From positions 206,178 to 270,177 of the forward strand of contig NZ_JAETXX010000003.1 in the NCBI RefSeq assembly GCF_021764745.1: a stretch of 64,000 nucleotides of DNA, read 5' to 3'. The DNA comes from Joostella atrarenae. Lineage in GTDB: Bacteria; Bacteroidota; Bacteroidia; Flavobacteriales; Flavobacteriaceae. The position numbers were made by a program, and so were the translations under genes. Positions 27,415 to 37,247 of this stretch are shown piece after piece; positions within the stretch are counted from its first letter, which is position 1; each line of letters starts with the position of its first letter. Below the pieces are notes generated by a model, which was given only the letters and a program-made list of their open reading frames with translations, ran no database searches and was not told the DNA's origin.

Positions 27415-30400
27415 CTATTTTTTTAAATCTGAAGGTTGTATATTAAAATAAGTTTTGAAACATTTAGTAAAATAGGATGGTGAAGAAAAACCTACTTTAT
27501 ATGTAACTTCACTTATATTATAGTCTCCAGACTCCAATAACTCCTTAGCTTTTTCAAGTCTTATCTTTCTAATAAACTCATTAACTGTAACACCTGTAAG
27601 CGCTTTTACTTTTCTGTAAAGTTGACTCCTACTTAAAAATAATTCTGATGCCAACAATTCCACTCCTAAATCTGTTTCACTAATATTCTCATTAATGTAT
27701 TCTAATATTTTTTTAATGAAAGTACTGTCCTGTGTAGTTGTTTTACTCTTGGAGGGCTCAAGAATGCCTTGGTAATGTTTGTTAAATAAAATTTGTCTAC
27801 TTTTTAATAATTGATTAAGCGTAGCCTTAAGCACATCCATGTCAAAAGGTTTACTTAAATACGCATCTGCACCAGAGTCAATTCCTTTTATACGATCTGC
27901 TACCATTGCTTTTGCTGTTAACATCAGTAAAGGAATATGACTAGTTTTTAGGTCCTTTTTAATTAATTCACACATTTCAACACCATCAATAGAAGGCATA
28001 ACAACATCTGTTAAAATAATATCTGGAGTTTTGTCTTTAGCTACTTCCAGGCCTTTTTGTCCATCTACCGCTGTTAAAACCCGGTATTTACTTTTTAGTT
28101 CATTTTTTAGATATTCCCTTAACTCTGAATTATCCTCTACAATTAGTAGTGTATGTTTTTTATCTTGATTTTCTGAAACTTCTTGACTATCTACATCACT
28201 ATTATTGACGTCTAGAATAGCGTCATCAATATTAGACACTTGAATATTTGTATCTACCTCTAGAGATGGCGTTATATCCATTTCGTTAAATATTTCATTG
28301 TCAGAAAAGTGGTCTTTTCCTAAAGGAAAATATATGGTAAATTTTGAGCCCTGACCTAATACACTTTCTACTTCTATTTTTCCTTGGTGTAACTCTACAA
28401 AATTTTTAACAAGTCCCAATCCTATACCAGTACTACCGTAATAATTTTTGTTTAACTGTCCAACCTGATAAAATCGCTTAAAGATTTTCTTGTACTCTTT
28501 CTGGTCTATTCCCGGACCTGTATCGCTAACAGATATTTTAACCACTTCTTTAACTTGGCCCTCCCCAAGTAAAGACTTATATCCGTTTTCTTTTACTTTA
28601 CTTACCTCAACATTAATCATTTCGCTATCAGGGGTTACCTTAAAAGCATTAGAAATTAAATTGAACATAATTTTCTCTAACATACTAGGATCTAACCAAA
28701 CTTTTAAATCATCTACGTTATTTTCAAGATTTAATGTTATATGGCGTTGTATAGCTTCTACCTCAAAGTATTCAACATTATTGGATACTTGATCAAAAAT
28801 ATTAACTTCCTTAGCCTGGATTTTCATTCTATTAGATTCTATTTTCCTAAAATCCATTAATTCATTAATAAGTCGAGATAGCCTACTGGCATTTTTATAT
28901 ATAATTTGATGCTTTCTTTGTATCTCTATTGGATAGTTGTAATCCATTCCGTTTATAATATCTGTTATTGGATTGCTAATAAGGGTTAAAGGAGTTCTAA
29001 ATTCATGTGATATATTAGTAAAAAACTGAAGCTTTTTTTGATTTAACCTTTCTTCTTGGAGCCTTTTCTCTCGTTCTAACTGAATATCTTGTTTTTGCTT
29101 AATTCTTTTGCGCATAAAATAATCGAACATATATAGCCCTACCAAAAGTAATATAGTATATATCAAATACGCTATGTTAGACAACCAAAATGGAGGCAAT
29201 ACTTTTATTTTTAATTCTAAGGGATGTTTGTTCCATATCCCATCATTGTTTGCCGATTTCACTTTAAACACATAATCACCTGAAGCTAAATTCGTATAGG
29301 TTGCACTCCTTGTACTACCAACATAATTCCAGTCTCGATCCACCCCTTCTAAATAATAAGCATATTGATTCTTTTCAGGTCGGGTGTTGTTAATCCCCAC
29401 ATATTCTATAGTAAAAACAGATTGATCGTGAGTTAAAATTATATTTTCTGTTTGCGATATTACCTTGCTTAAAGGAGAATTTTCTTCTTCTGGAGACACT
29501 TTTTTATTAAAGATTTTAAAATCTGTAAACACCAAGTTACATTCACTGGAATTTATGGGTATTTCTTTAGGGTTAAAATAATTGACCCCTAAATAACTTC
29601 CAAAATATAATATTCCTTTATCATCTTTTATAACAGCATTATTATTAAAATCATTAGATAACAATCCGTCTGAAACTGTATATTTTTTTACCTTATGAGT
29701 GTTTAAGTTTAAAGAAATGATTCCTGAATTACCACCAAGCCATATCTGACCATCTTCACATTCTATAACTAAAGAAATATAATTTTCTTTAAAATCTTTT
29801 ATATGGTTTAGGTGTTCCATTTTGTTTGCTTCAGGATTATAAACAAACAAGCCTCCTCCTCCAGTACCTACCAAAATATTTCCGTTTTTAGTTTCAGTTA
29901 TAGATAATATTTGGTGTATGCCAGAATAGTTTTGTCGCTGTGTAGACATAAGTTCCTTCATTGAAGCAACTGAAAACACACCTTCTTTACTTACATTTAT
30001 TTTAAAAAGGCCTGATGTTGTTCCTAGCCAAATATTATTATTGGAATCGACATAAACCAACCTTGCGTCAATCTTGTGCAACCCATATGCTTTAAATACA
30101 GGCATATTGCAATGGATATATGTTTTATGCTCAGGGTCGTAGTAGTGTAATCCATTTCGAAAGGTTGCAAACCAAATTAAACCGTTAGTATCCTCTGCAA
30201 TATTCATTATTTTATTAGATTTGAGGCTTCCTTTAGTGTTTTCTGTATTATAATTAATAAACCTATTACTTCCTTTTTTCAACAGATAAACACCTCCGCT
30301 CCAACTACCTAACCATACATTTTCCTTACTATCAATTAAAACAGATTGTATGTCATCACTATTTAAGCCCTTGAAATAACTTTCATTATGTTTATTTACA

Positions 30401-31593
30401 TGATAAAACTCTTTTGTACTAGGAACATAAATATCCAATCCACCATCTTCCATACTAATCCATAACCTCCCAGACTTATCTTTTGCAATGTCGGTAGCAG
30501 AGCTTGCTTGAAGCGAGTTAGGATTGTTCGCGATGCTTTCAATAGACTGAAATTTACTATATAGCCTATCATGGACACCAATTCCCTTATTATAATAACC
30601 TAGCCATATACGCTCATTGGAATCCAAATACAAAGACCATATTGAATTTGATTTTAAACTATTCTTGTCAAATTTATTGTAGGTATAATGCTTGATTATT
30701 TTACCGTTTTTACTCAAATGTATCAACCCATCGTTTTCAGTACCACATAAAATTTCATCGTTGCCCATATTAATTATAGACATCACTCTTTTATCTGATA
30801 AATCAAATGTATTGATACTATGGTTTTTTTCTGAAATTTTAATGACCCCCTTAGAATTGGTTCCCAGCCAAATATCGTCATCGCTGTCAATAACTATAGA
30901 CTCTATTGGTGTTTTTACTTTTATTGTATCTTTTTTATAAACTTGAACAAATTCTTCTAAAGTATCATTTTCACTATTAACATGCTTTAGTCCTAGATTT
31001 GTTGCAACATATAATTCTCCTCTAGAGTTTATTGCAAAAGAATTTACTGAAAAACCTCCAGTATCTATATTCTTTTCAGAGGAAATCTTAGATATTTTTA
31101 AGGTTTCTTTATTAATTCTTAAAACTCCATGATTCAACACACCGAGAATTATATTTCCCGATTTATCTTGAATTATAGCATGCACAGAAACATTTTGGTT
31201 CTTTTCTATTCCAGAGACTCCAGTTAAATCAATACGCTCAAACACGTCAAAATCTCTGTTATATAAATTTAAACCATCATTGGTTCCTACCCATAATCTA
31301 TTTGCATCATCTATGTATGTTGCATAAACTACATCGCTACTTATTGACGATTGATCCTCCCAATTATATTCATATGAGTTATAATTAATCCCATCAAACC
31401 TAATCAGTCCTGCTCCATTAGTCCCGAACCATTTAAATCCATAACGGTCTTCTGTTATTGAATGAACAGGACTTTTGGACATCCCTTCTTTTATATTAAC
31501 AAAATTAAAATTATTAGTCTGCTCTTGAGAATACATAAAATTTACCCAAACAAGAAGAGCAAAATAAACAATATAAAAATTATTTCGAGGCAT
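27415..31593 (-). CDS. Hybrid two-component system regulator (sensor kinase, receiver and AraC-type output in one protein)
   Basis: Preferred start 31593 (MPRNNFYIVYFALLVWVNF, signal peptide); a start at 31647 would add 18 residues. In residues counted from 31647: a periplasmic sensor with repeated two-bladed-propeller motifs (such as WFGTNGAGLIRFD, LWVGTNDGLNLY, IWLGTNSKGV), a Y_Y_Y domain (YAYYLEGVDRDWNYVG), a membrane segment near 830, HisKA with FFTNISHEFRTPL (His near 880), HATPase_c (NLISNAFKV, DTGPGID), a receiver domain with ILTDVVMPS (Asp near 1213), and an AraC helix-turn-helix at 1300-1410 (LERSQ-like LFLSRSQLYRKVKALTG, VGFSSPSYFTKCFK). Such regulators bind an oligosaccharide in the periplasm and activate the polysaccharide locus. 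It is the only regulator seen on the island. Confidence 0.93.
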   Translation of the reverse strand: MPRNNFYIVYFALLVWVNFMYSQEQTNNFNFVNIKEGMSKSPVHSITEDRYGFKWFGTNGAGLIRFDGINYNSYEYNWEDQSSISSDVVYATYIDDANRLWVGTNDGLNLYNRDFDVFERIDLTGVSGIEKNQNVSVHAIIQDKSGNIILGVLNHGVLRINKETLKISKISSEKNIDTGGFSVNSFAINSRGELYVATNLGLKHVNSENDTLEEFVQVYKKDTIKVKTPIESIVIDSDDDIWLGTNSKGVIKISEKNHSINTFDLSDKRVMSIINMGNDEILCGTENDGLIHLSKNGKIIKHYTYNKFDKNSLKSNSIWSLYLDSNERIWLGYYNKGIGVHDRLYSKFQSIESIANNPNSLQASSATDIAKDKSGRLWISMEDGGLDIYVPSTKEFYHVNKHNESYFKGLNSDDIQSVLIDSKENVWLGSWSGGVYLLKKGSNRFINYNTENTKGSLKSNKIMNIAEDTNGLIWFATFRNGLHYYDPEHKTYIHCNMPVFKAYGLHKIDARLVYVDSNNNIWLGTTSGLFKINVSKEGVFSVASMKELMSTQRQNYSGIHQILSITETKNGNILVGTGGGGLFVYNPEANKMEHLNHIKDFKENYISLVIECEDGQIWLGGNSGIISLNLNTHKVKKYTVSDGLLSNDFNNNAVIKDDKGILYFGSYLGVNYFNPKEIPINSSECNLVFTDFKIFNKKVSPEEENSPLSKVISQTENIILTHDQSVFTIEYVGINNTRPEKNQYAYYLEGVDRDWNYVGSTRSATYTNLASGDYVFKVKSANNDGIWNKHPLELKIKVLPPFWLSNIAYLIYTILLLVGLYMFDYFMRKRIKQKQDIQLEREKRLQEERLNQKKLQFFTNISHEFRTPLTLISNPITDIINGMDYNYPIEIQRKHQIIYKNASRLSRLINELMDFRKIESNRMKIQAKEVNIFDQVSNNVEYFEVEAIQRHITLNLENNVDDLKVWLDPSMLEKIMFNLISNAFKVTPDSEMINVEVSKVKENGYKSLLGEGQVKEVVKISVSDTGPGIDQKEYKKIFKRFYQVGQLNKNYYGSTGIGLGLVKNFVELHQGKIEVESVLGQGSKFTIYFPLGKDHFSDNEIFNEMDITPSLEVDTNIQVSNIDDAILDVNNSDVDSQEVSENQDKKHTLLIVEDNSELREYLKNELKSKYRVLTAVDGQKGLEVAKDKTPDIILTDVVMPSIDGVEMCELIKKDLKTSHIPLLMLTAKAMVADRIKGIDSGADAYLSKPFDMDVLKATLNQLLKSRQILFNKHYQGILEPSKSKTTTQDSTFIKKILEYINENISETDLGVELLASELFLSRSQLYRKVKALTGVTVNEFIRKIRLEKAKELLESGDYNISEVTYKVGFSSPSYFTKCFKTYFNIQPSDLKK

Positions 31594-31671
31594 TATAGTA
31601 TTGGTTATAGGAAAGTATAGTTGTGATTTATGAGTGAATAGTTTCAAAAAAACATCCCTCTTTTTTGTTAT

Positions 31672-31707
31672 AATGTAAAATTACATTGAAAAAATAAAAA
31701 TTCCAAA
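31672..31707 (-). promoter_or_regulatory. Candidate promoter of the hybrid regulator, with overlapping palindrome
   Basis: On the minus strand TTTG (31704-31707) is followed after 20 bp by TAATTTTA (31676-31683), one base from the Bacteroidota TTTG-N19-21-TAnnTTTG consensus. An inverted repeat AATGTAA-AA-TTACATT (31672-31687) covers the -7 element, which could let the regulator or another protein control it. It lies about 80 bp upstream of the preferred start codon. Confidence 0.45.
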
Positions 31708-31748
31708 ATAATGGCTATATGGCGTATATATTACAAAATTAGAAAAGT

Positions 31749-31846
31749 AAAAGAACTTCATGAGGTTCTCCCTGTCAAATGCCGAACCGCTGAGCGTGAT
31801 TGATATTATTTAGCCACAAAAAAAACGAAGACTTTTGGTTACTCAT
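31749..31846. other. GC-richer patch without a gene, possible interspersed repeat or remnant
   Basis: The stretch around CTCCCTGTCAAATGCCGAAC and CGCTGAGCGTGATTG differs in composition from the AT-rich surroundings. On the minus strand one frame reads ITLSGSAFDRENLMKFFYF, which looks like translated repeat or remnant rather than part of a gene. Its origin is not known to me. Confidence 0.3.
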
Positions 31847-31874
31847 CTAATATCATTTTTTTATAAGTAACAAA

Positions 31875-31909
31875 AAAACATAAGTGAACTCTTTGCTCAC
31901 TTATGTTTT
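31875..31909. terminator. Strong hairpin terminator after GH29
   Basis: AAAACATAAGTGA (31875-31887) pairs perfectly with TCACTTATGTTTT (31897-31909), a 13-bp stem with a 9-base loop and A/T runs at both ends. It lies 66 bp beyond the GH29 stop codon and separates that transcript from the regulator gene. Confidence 0.8.
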
Positions 31910-31974
31910 CAAGTGTTTTTTCTCAATAAATACAGTCATACCATATTCATTATTATATCTAGAAACATCAACTT

Positions 31975-33420
31975 TTATTTAACGCCCTCGATTTTAAACG
32001 AATAAGCATGCTTGCAAGGCAAGTTATTATAGTCAAACTTGGGCATATCTATTTCTATACCTGTTTTTGTTTTTTTCCAGTTAAGCTTTTCTTTAATCCC
32101 AAGCATTGTAATGTTTGCATTATCCTTAACTTTCACATCTTTAATCAATAATTTTCCATCCGGTAATTTTGGGCTAATACAATACAATACATTTCCCTTT
32201 TGTGTAAAAAACACCTCCTTTACAGCAAATCCTTTCTCTGGGTTTACTGTTAACTTCATAATATCGTATGGCACTTTATACCTTCCTCGCTTTGAGTCTC
32301 TAATTTCGCCTTCACTCCATTGGCATGATTTGTTGTATGCTGTTGTTTCATAAATGGCTTCACCATTTACATCCATCCAATCTCCAATATCTTTTAATCT
32401 TTCCTGCATTATTACTGGAATTCTACCATCTGCTGTCGGCCCAATATCCAGTAAGAAATTACCTCCTCGACTAACAATATCAATTAACATATATACAAAT
32501 TCTTGAGAAGTATTATAATTACTTAAATTTTCTGTTCTACTGAATCCAAAAGAATGAGCCATTCCTCTATTTTCCTCCCATGGATGAGTAGAATTTGGTA
32601 AGCCAGAACCATACTCTGTGGTATAATATCCTCCATGTTTATGACGCGTATCTTCCCCCCATCTATCATTAATAACTACTTCGTCCTTAACCGGAGATTC
32701 ATTAAACAACCATGTTAACATTTCGGTGGACTTCCATTTGTTATACGGGTGCTCCCATTCTCCATCAGCAAATATAACAGCAGGCTTGTATTTGGTAACC
32801 ACATCTTTAAATTGGGGTACTAAGTGTTTTTCAGCAAATAAATCGATGTCAGTATTATACAATGGATTAAACCATTCGTATAATGAGTAATATAATCCCA
32901 TTTTTACATCTGTTTTACGTACAGCCTCCGTTAGCTCTCCAACTAAATCTTTCATAGGTCCCGAATTTGTACTATTCCACGGTCTTCCCCAAGATTCATT
33001 GGCTTCTTTGTTAGGCCAAAGAGTATAGCCGTCATGATGTTTAGAAGTAAGCACAACATACTTCGCCCCCGAACCTTCAAGCATAGAGGCCCATTGGTCT
33101 GCATCAAATAGCTCGGCCTTAAACTTAGGAACAAAATCTGGGTAAGCAAACGATTCTCCATAATTTTTATCATGAAAAGCCTTTAATTCTTTATGGCTTG
33201 TTGTTGTAGAGTCTTTTAAATCTTTCCAATACCACTCGGAATATTCACCTACTTTTGAGAATGCAGGTACCGAATATGGCCCCCAATGTATAAAAATACC
33301 GAATTTAGCATCTTTCCACCATTGAGGAAATTCTCTTTTGTCAATATCCTTCCAATCCTTATTTTGGGAAGAAAGCACATTAAAAAAACACAATGCTATT
33401 AGAATTAGTTTTGATTTCAT
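31975..33420 (-). CDS. GH29 alpha-L-fucosidase/alpha-L-galactosidase-type enzyme
   Basis: 481 residues with a signal peptide (CFFNVLSSQ). GH29 signatures: DAKFGIFIHWGPYSVPAF, YVVLTSKHHDGYTLWP, VKMGLYYSLYEW, and PAVIFADGEWEH with Asp219 as expected nucleophile. The C-terminal half has GFSRTENLSNYNTSQEFV and GGNFLLDIGPTADGRIP, typical of the broad-specificity (A-type) group, and a small C-terminal beta-sandwich follows. L-fucose and L-galactose differ only at C6, and some GH29 enzymes accept both. With an L-galactose pathway on the same island, alpha-L-galactosidase activity is worth considering. It is the last gene before the terminator. Confidence 0.88.
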   Translation of the reverse strand: MKSKLILIALCFFNVLSSQNKDWKDIDKREFPQWWKDAKFGIFIHWGPYSVPAFSKVGEYSEWYWKDLKDSTTTSHKELKAFHDKNYGESFAYPDFVPKFKAELFDADQWASMLEGSGAKYVVLTSKHHDGYTLWPNKEANESWGRPWNSTNSGPMKDLVGELTEAVRKTDVKMGLYYSLYEWFNPLYNTDIDLFAEKHLVPQFKDVVTKYKPAVIFADGEWEHPYNKWKSTEMLTWLFNESPVKDEVVINDRWGEDTRHKHGGYYTTEYGSGLPNSTHPWEENRGMAHSFGFSRTENLSNYNTSQEFVYMLIDIVSRGGNFLLDIGPTADGRIPVIMQERLKDIGDWMDVNGEAIYETTAYNKSCQWSEGEIRDSKRGRYKVPYDIMKLTVNPEKGFAVKEVFFTQKGNVLYCISPKLPDGKLLIKDVKVKDNANITMLGIKEKLNWKKTKTGIEIDMPKFDYNNLPCKHAYSFKIEGVK

Positions 33421-33651
33421 AAGTTATAATTAATTTAAATTTATTTTGATGTTTTTTATTCGTTCCTTTAATTAACCATATCGATTAAGTTCAATCCTCG
33501 GAAAGTATTACAAAATTACCCTTAAGGTTGTTAAAAGAATAGCACAAATCTTTCATTAACTGTTAAGAATGGTGCACATTATTAAGTTTTTCTTATTAGC
33601 AACTATATTGTTTTACGTCTTGTTTACACAGGACTTAACCGCTGCCTCTTA

Positions 33652-35406
33652 TTACAATATACCTAGGGTTACTTGTGGCACTTGTCCTTTGGGGTAAGCC
33701 TCTTTTACTTTTTGGTTATATTCAATTCTAAAATCTAAATCAGAAATGTCTTTAAAAAGATAAGATTCCATTATACTTCCTTTTTCTAAACTTAACACGT
33801 CATTAACCTCCTTAATTGATTTGAAGTTATATTTTTCTGACAGCCAAGTTGCCCCCCACTTAAAAAAAGGAAATTCTCCAATTGAAGTGGAATACACATT
33901 ATCTTTAAATTTCAAATTAAGGGTTTCTAATGTAAGCCCTACTGGCTGCCCGTCTTCATCTCTTGTAATGGTCTGTTTTTCACCTGGAATATGCCTTTTA
34001 TCCTTTGTCGCAAACCAAGCCCAAACCTGTGCATCACGATTGTGTGCTATTATGTTATTACGTATTATATGATCATGGTTCCATACCGCTACATCATGCT
34101 CTCGTTTCCAAACATCATACCCTGCCTCGTAGTGCTCAATTAAACCTGTTTTTCTTTTCTGTTCCCTTAAGACAAAACCTTCTTTATTTCCTACTAAAAT
34201 ATTACGTTCAATAAGACACTTTGGAGAACTAGATAAAGAGATACCACCTGCCATACCCCAAGCATTAAACGTAGACCTCAATCCATTTTTCACAATTACG
34301 TTATCATGAGCATACAACTCATAAGAAATCTCATAAAAAACTCCTGCATTCTGATTTTCTATAATAAAACTGTTACGTACTTCTCCTTTTTCATTTCCTA
34401 CATCATACCAAATACCGTTACCACAATTATTTTTCACTATACACTTATCTATAACAAAATCTCTAGTAAATAATATTTTGTTTCCTCCGGCTGCCCAATC
34501 TAATTTATATCCTTTCCAGCCATTATTTTCAATCAAACACTCAGTCATAAGGCTATGATGTGCAGCAAAGGCCGTAAAACCAAACTGGCCGTTATTCTTA
34601 AAAACACATTTGTTTATTGTAGCATATTTCCCCCTAAAATCTGCTCCTATACTGTTGTTCTTTTCAAAAACACAGTTTTCTACCACTAAATAATCGCCAT
34701 TTATTTCTAAAGCTCCTTTTAGCGCATGATTTGCAGCTTGTGTAAAAGATATCCCCTTAATATGGATATAATTTCCTGAAACCAACATACCATGCGTGCG
34801 CACAGATACCTCAATCTGATATTCTGTTGTTGGCTTTCCTGCTTTTATTAATGACTCGTTAGAAGCATTTTGGAAATAAATTTTGCCATTTATATCATCA
34901 CAAAAAAAAGTTCCTCTAGTTAATCTATCCTTTTCCAATACTTGATGAAGTGGTATACCCAATATCCACATCTGCTCCCTTTTCCCTATTAGTTTATGGT
35001 AATCATTATCTGGATAGTACGAACGCTTATCGGTTTTTAAAAGCGACTCCCATTCAGAGACATAGATATTCTCCCCATTTACTACTTCGTGCAAACTCCA
35101 ATCTGACAAAACATTGGCGCCAGAAATCTCTACCTCTTCGCCTTCAGCAGCTATAAAACTAATTGGGTTCTCTTTTGTGCCGCTAATATTTACATTTACA
35201 AACTCTCGATATATTCCTGTATGTATAATTACATTATCACCAGGCTTCAACCTATCTATGACTTCACTAATGGTTCTAGTTTGCAAATCATTAGATATAT
35301 TCAGTAGTTTCTTTTTAGATACATGATAATCTTTTGCATGAATGAATCCGCACAGCATTAACATACATACAATGAATGTTTGTGTTCTACTTGTTATTTT
35401 TTTCAT
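33652..35406 (-). CDS. Secreted right-handed beta-helix protein, GH141-like
   Basis: 584 residues with a signal peptide (LMLCGFIHAK). After an N-terminal DUF1565-like start (DYHVSKKKL, GDNVIIHTGIYREFVNV) comes a long parallel beta-helix with repeated short strands (NHALKGALEINGDYLVVENC, GADFRGKYATINKCVF, GNGIWYDVGNEKG). The layout and the GNGIWYDV and YELYAHDNVIVKNG segments recall GH141-type proteins (a family with fucosidase and xylanase members), but I cannot prove the family. It is 9 bp downstream of a sulfatase gene and so is part of the GH3-sulfatase-beta-helix transcript. It is probably a paralogue of the partial gene at 1-363. Confidence 0.65.
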   Translation of the reverse strand: MKKITSRTQTFIVCMLMLCGFIHAKDYHVSKKKLLNISNDLQTRTISEVIDRLKPGDNVIIHTGIYREFVNVNISGTKENPISFIAAEGEEVEISGANVLSDWSLHEVVNGENIYVSEWESLLKTDKRSYYPDNDYHKLIGKREQMWILGIPLHQVLEKDRLTRGTFFCDDINGKIYFQNASNESLIKAGKPTTEYQIEVSVRTHGMLVSGNYIHIKGISFTQAANHALKGALEINGDYLVVENCVFEKNNSIGADFRGKYATINKCVFKNNGQFGFTAFAAHHSLMTECLIENNGWKGYKLDWAAGGNKILFTRDFVIDKCIVKNNCGNGIWYDVGNEKGEVRNSFIIENQNAGVFYEISYELYAHDNVIVKNGLRSTFNAWGMAGGISLSSSPKCLIERNILVGNKEGFVLREQKRKTGLIEHYEAGYDVWKREHDVAVWNHDHIIRNNIIAHNRDAQVWAWFATKDKRHIPGEKQTITRDEDGQPVGLTLETLNLKFKDNVYSTSIGEFPFFKWGATWLSEKYNFKSIKEVNDVLSLEKGSIMESYLFKDISDLDFRIEYNQKVKEAYPKGQVPQVTLGIL

Positions 35407-35415
35407 GTTTATTTT

Positions 35416-37242
35416 TTAATTTATTTTTTCTATCCCTACATAATAAGCAGAAAATAATTTCTCCTTATCATCTATAAAATCTGTTCTTAACTTGTGAAAA
35501 CCTTTATTTACCGACAATTCTATAGCAACATAACTTTTATCTTTATTTATATCTACAGTAACTTCTTTTCCATCTACCGAAACTTGAGCTTTTTTTATAT
35601 CAATACTTTCTCCTTTCACTAATTCTGGAATATTAGTGTTCAAAACCCCCGGATATGCCGGCATCTTACTAAACAAAGCCTTCTGCTCTTCTGGTGGCCA
35701 TCTATAAAGTTTAAAACGATACCTACCTGTTTCCATAAATTTTGTGGCATACCACCCTGTAATTTTTACAGGAATACGAATATGCCTTTGATGCCATGGT
35801 ACTTCAGGAAAATTCTCATCAGGATGTAAATCCATAGTATTAATAATGGTTTCAGGTTCTTCTTTGGTTCCTAGATAAATAGCAGGATATCCACTCAAAT
35901 CAGGTTTAATATCCAACCACCATTTTTCATATTCATCTCTCAGTTCTTTTACTTTTTCAGGGTACTTATTAGCTATATCTATTCTTTGCTCAGGGTCTGT
36001 GTTTAAATCATATAACTCTTTCCCATTTATCAACCTCCATTTGTTTTGCATTGTTGCACTTCTCCTCCATTTCTCTGGATACTCAAGGCGTTGAGAATCT
36101 GTAATTAAAGTTCGTTTTCGCATAGTATCCGTTCTTCCTCCAATCAGATCCCAAAGGCTTTCACCATCGAACTTAATATGCTTTTCATTTTTAATTGAAA
36201 GCATTTCTAATAAAGTAGGAAAAACATCTACATGAGCCGTTAGAGCGTCAATATCTCGGCCAGGCTTTACTCCACCATTTGGCCAACGTATAAAGAAAGG
36301 AACTCTATGCCCACCCTCATACATGCTCACCTTACTGCCTCGCATACCTGCATTGTAACCTTTAACAACATAACCATCCCATTCATCTAATACTAAGCCT
36401 GCATGATTGGTTGTTCCGTTATCAGACATAAATATTACGATTGTATTATCCTCAATTCCCAACGAGTCTAATGACCTCATCATATTCCCAATATTATAAT
36501 CTAGATTATCAATCATTCCATAATAAAAAGGGTCTACAATACTATCATTATCTTGGTATTTATCGCTATACTTATTTTCTACATAATGTGGACTGTGAGG
36601 AGCATTAGTTGAAACATAACAGAAAAATGGCTCTTTGGTATCTGATTTTTCTTTGATGAATTTAGTGGCACTTTCAAACCAAACATCAGTACAATACCCA
36701 TTATACTTTTCTGGTTTTCCATTGTGAAAATAAGTATCATTATAATAATTATTATTCCAAAAATCAGGCTGCTGTCCTACACCGCCACCACCATGAACTA
36801 AAACTTCATCAAACCCTCTGTCTTGTGGTCTAAAAGGGATATTATCCCCTAAATGCCACTTTCCAAAAATTCCTGTTTTATAGCCTTCTTTTCTGAGTAC
36901 CTCCGCTATAGTTATTTCATTTTCTCTCAAAAGTGACCTACCTCCTACCGTATGCCACACACCAGTACGGTTAGCGTAATGCCCAGTTAATAACGCTGCA
37001 CGCGTTGGTGAACATGTAGGACTTACATGAAAATCTGTTAAACGGGTACTCTCTTGATATAACTTATCTATATTAGGTGTTTTTAACCATGGATTACCGT
37101 GGCAAGACATATCACCATACCCTTGATCATCGGTGACTATTAAAAGTATATTGGGCATTTGTGTCTTGTTATTGGTTTGGGGTAGCATAGGCATACTGAA
37201 AAGCAGCAGAACTACTCCAAAAAATAAACACTTATACGTCAT
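35416..37242 (-). CDS. Family S1 sulfatase with CSPTR motif
   Basis: 608 residues with a signal peptide (LLLFSMPML). The metal-binding start NILLIVTDDQGYGDMSCHG is followed by SPTCSPTRAALLTG, in which Cys77 of C-x-P-x-R would be converted to formylglycine. Further arylsulfatase motifs are GKWHLGDNIPFRPQDRGFD and VIFMSDNGTTNHAG. The last 130 residues form an extra beta-domain (VPWHQRHIRIPVKITGWYA). It should remove sulfate esters from the polymer or oligosaccharides, in the periplasm or at the surface. It lies 5 bp downstream of GH3 and 9 bp upstream of the beta-helix gene. Maturation would need the formylglycine-generating enzyme at 44632. Confidence 0.9.
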   Translation of the reverse strand: MTYKCLFFGVVLLLFSMPMLPQTNNKTQMPNILLIVTDDQGYGDMSCHGNPWLKTPNIDKLYQESTRLTDFHVSPTCSPTRAALLTGHYANRTGVWHTVGGRSLLRENEITIAEVLRKEGYKTGIFGKWHLGDNIPFRPQDRGFDEVLVHGGGGVGQQPDFWNNNYYNDTYFHNGKPEKYNGYCTDVWFESATKFIKEKSDTKEPFFCYVSTNAPHSPHYVENKYSDKYQDNDSIVDPFYYGMIDNLDYNIGNMMRSLDSLGIEDNTIVIFMSDNGTTNHAGLVLDEWDGYVVKGYNAGMRGSKVSMYEGGHRVPFFIRWPNGGVKPGRDIDALTAHVDVFPTLLEMLSIKNEKHIKFDGESLWDLIGGRTDTMRKRTLITDSQRLEYPEKWRRSATMQNKWRLINGKELYDLNTDPEQRIDIANKYPEKVKELRDEYEKWWLDIKPDLSGYPAIYLGTKEEPETIINTMDLHPDENFPEVPWHQRHIRIPVKITGWYATKFMETGRYRFKLYRWPPEEQKALFSKMPAYPGVLNTNIPELVKGESIDIKKAQVSVDGKEVTVDINKDKSYVAIELSVNKGFHKLRTDFIDDKEKLFSAYYVGIEKIN

Positions 37243-37247
37243 AATAA

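Larger units (their letters stand above)
31648..31974. other. 327-bp intergenic region: regulator promoter, unexplained patch and terminator
   Basis: No gene is seen. From left to right it holds the probable promoter of the hybrid regulator (31676-31707), a GC-richer patch of unknown origin (31749-31846) and a strong hairpin terminator (31875-31909). Confidence 0.6.
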
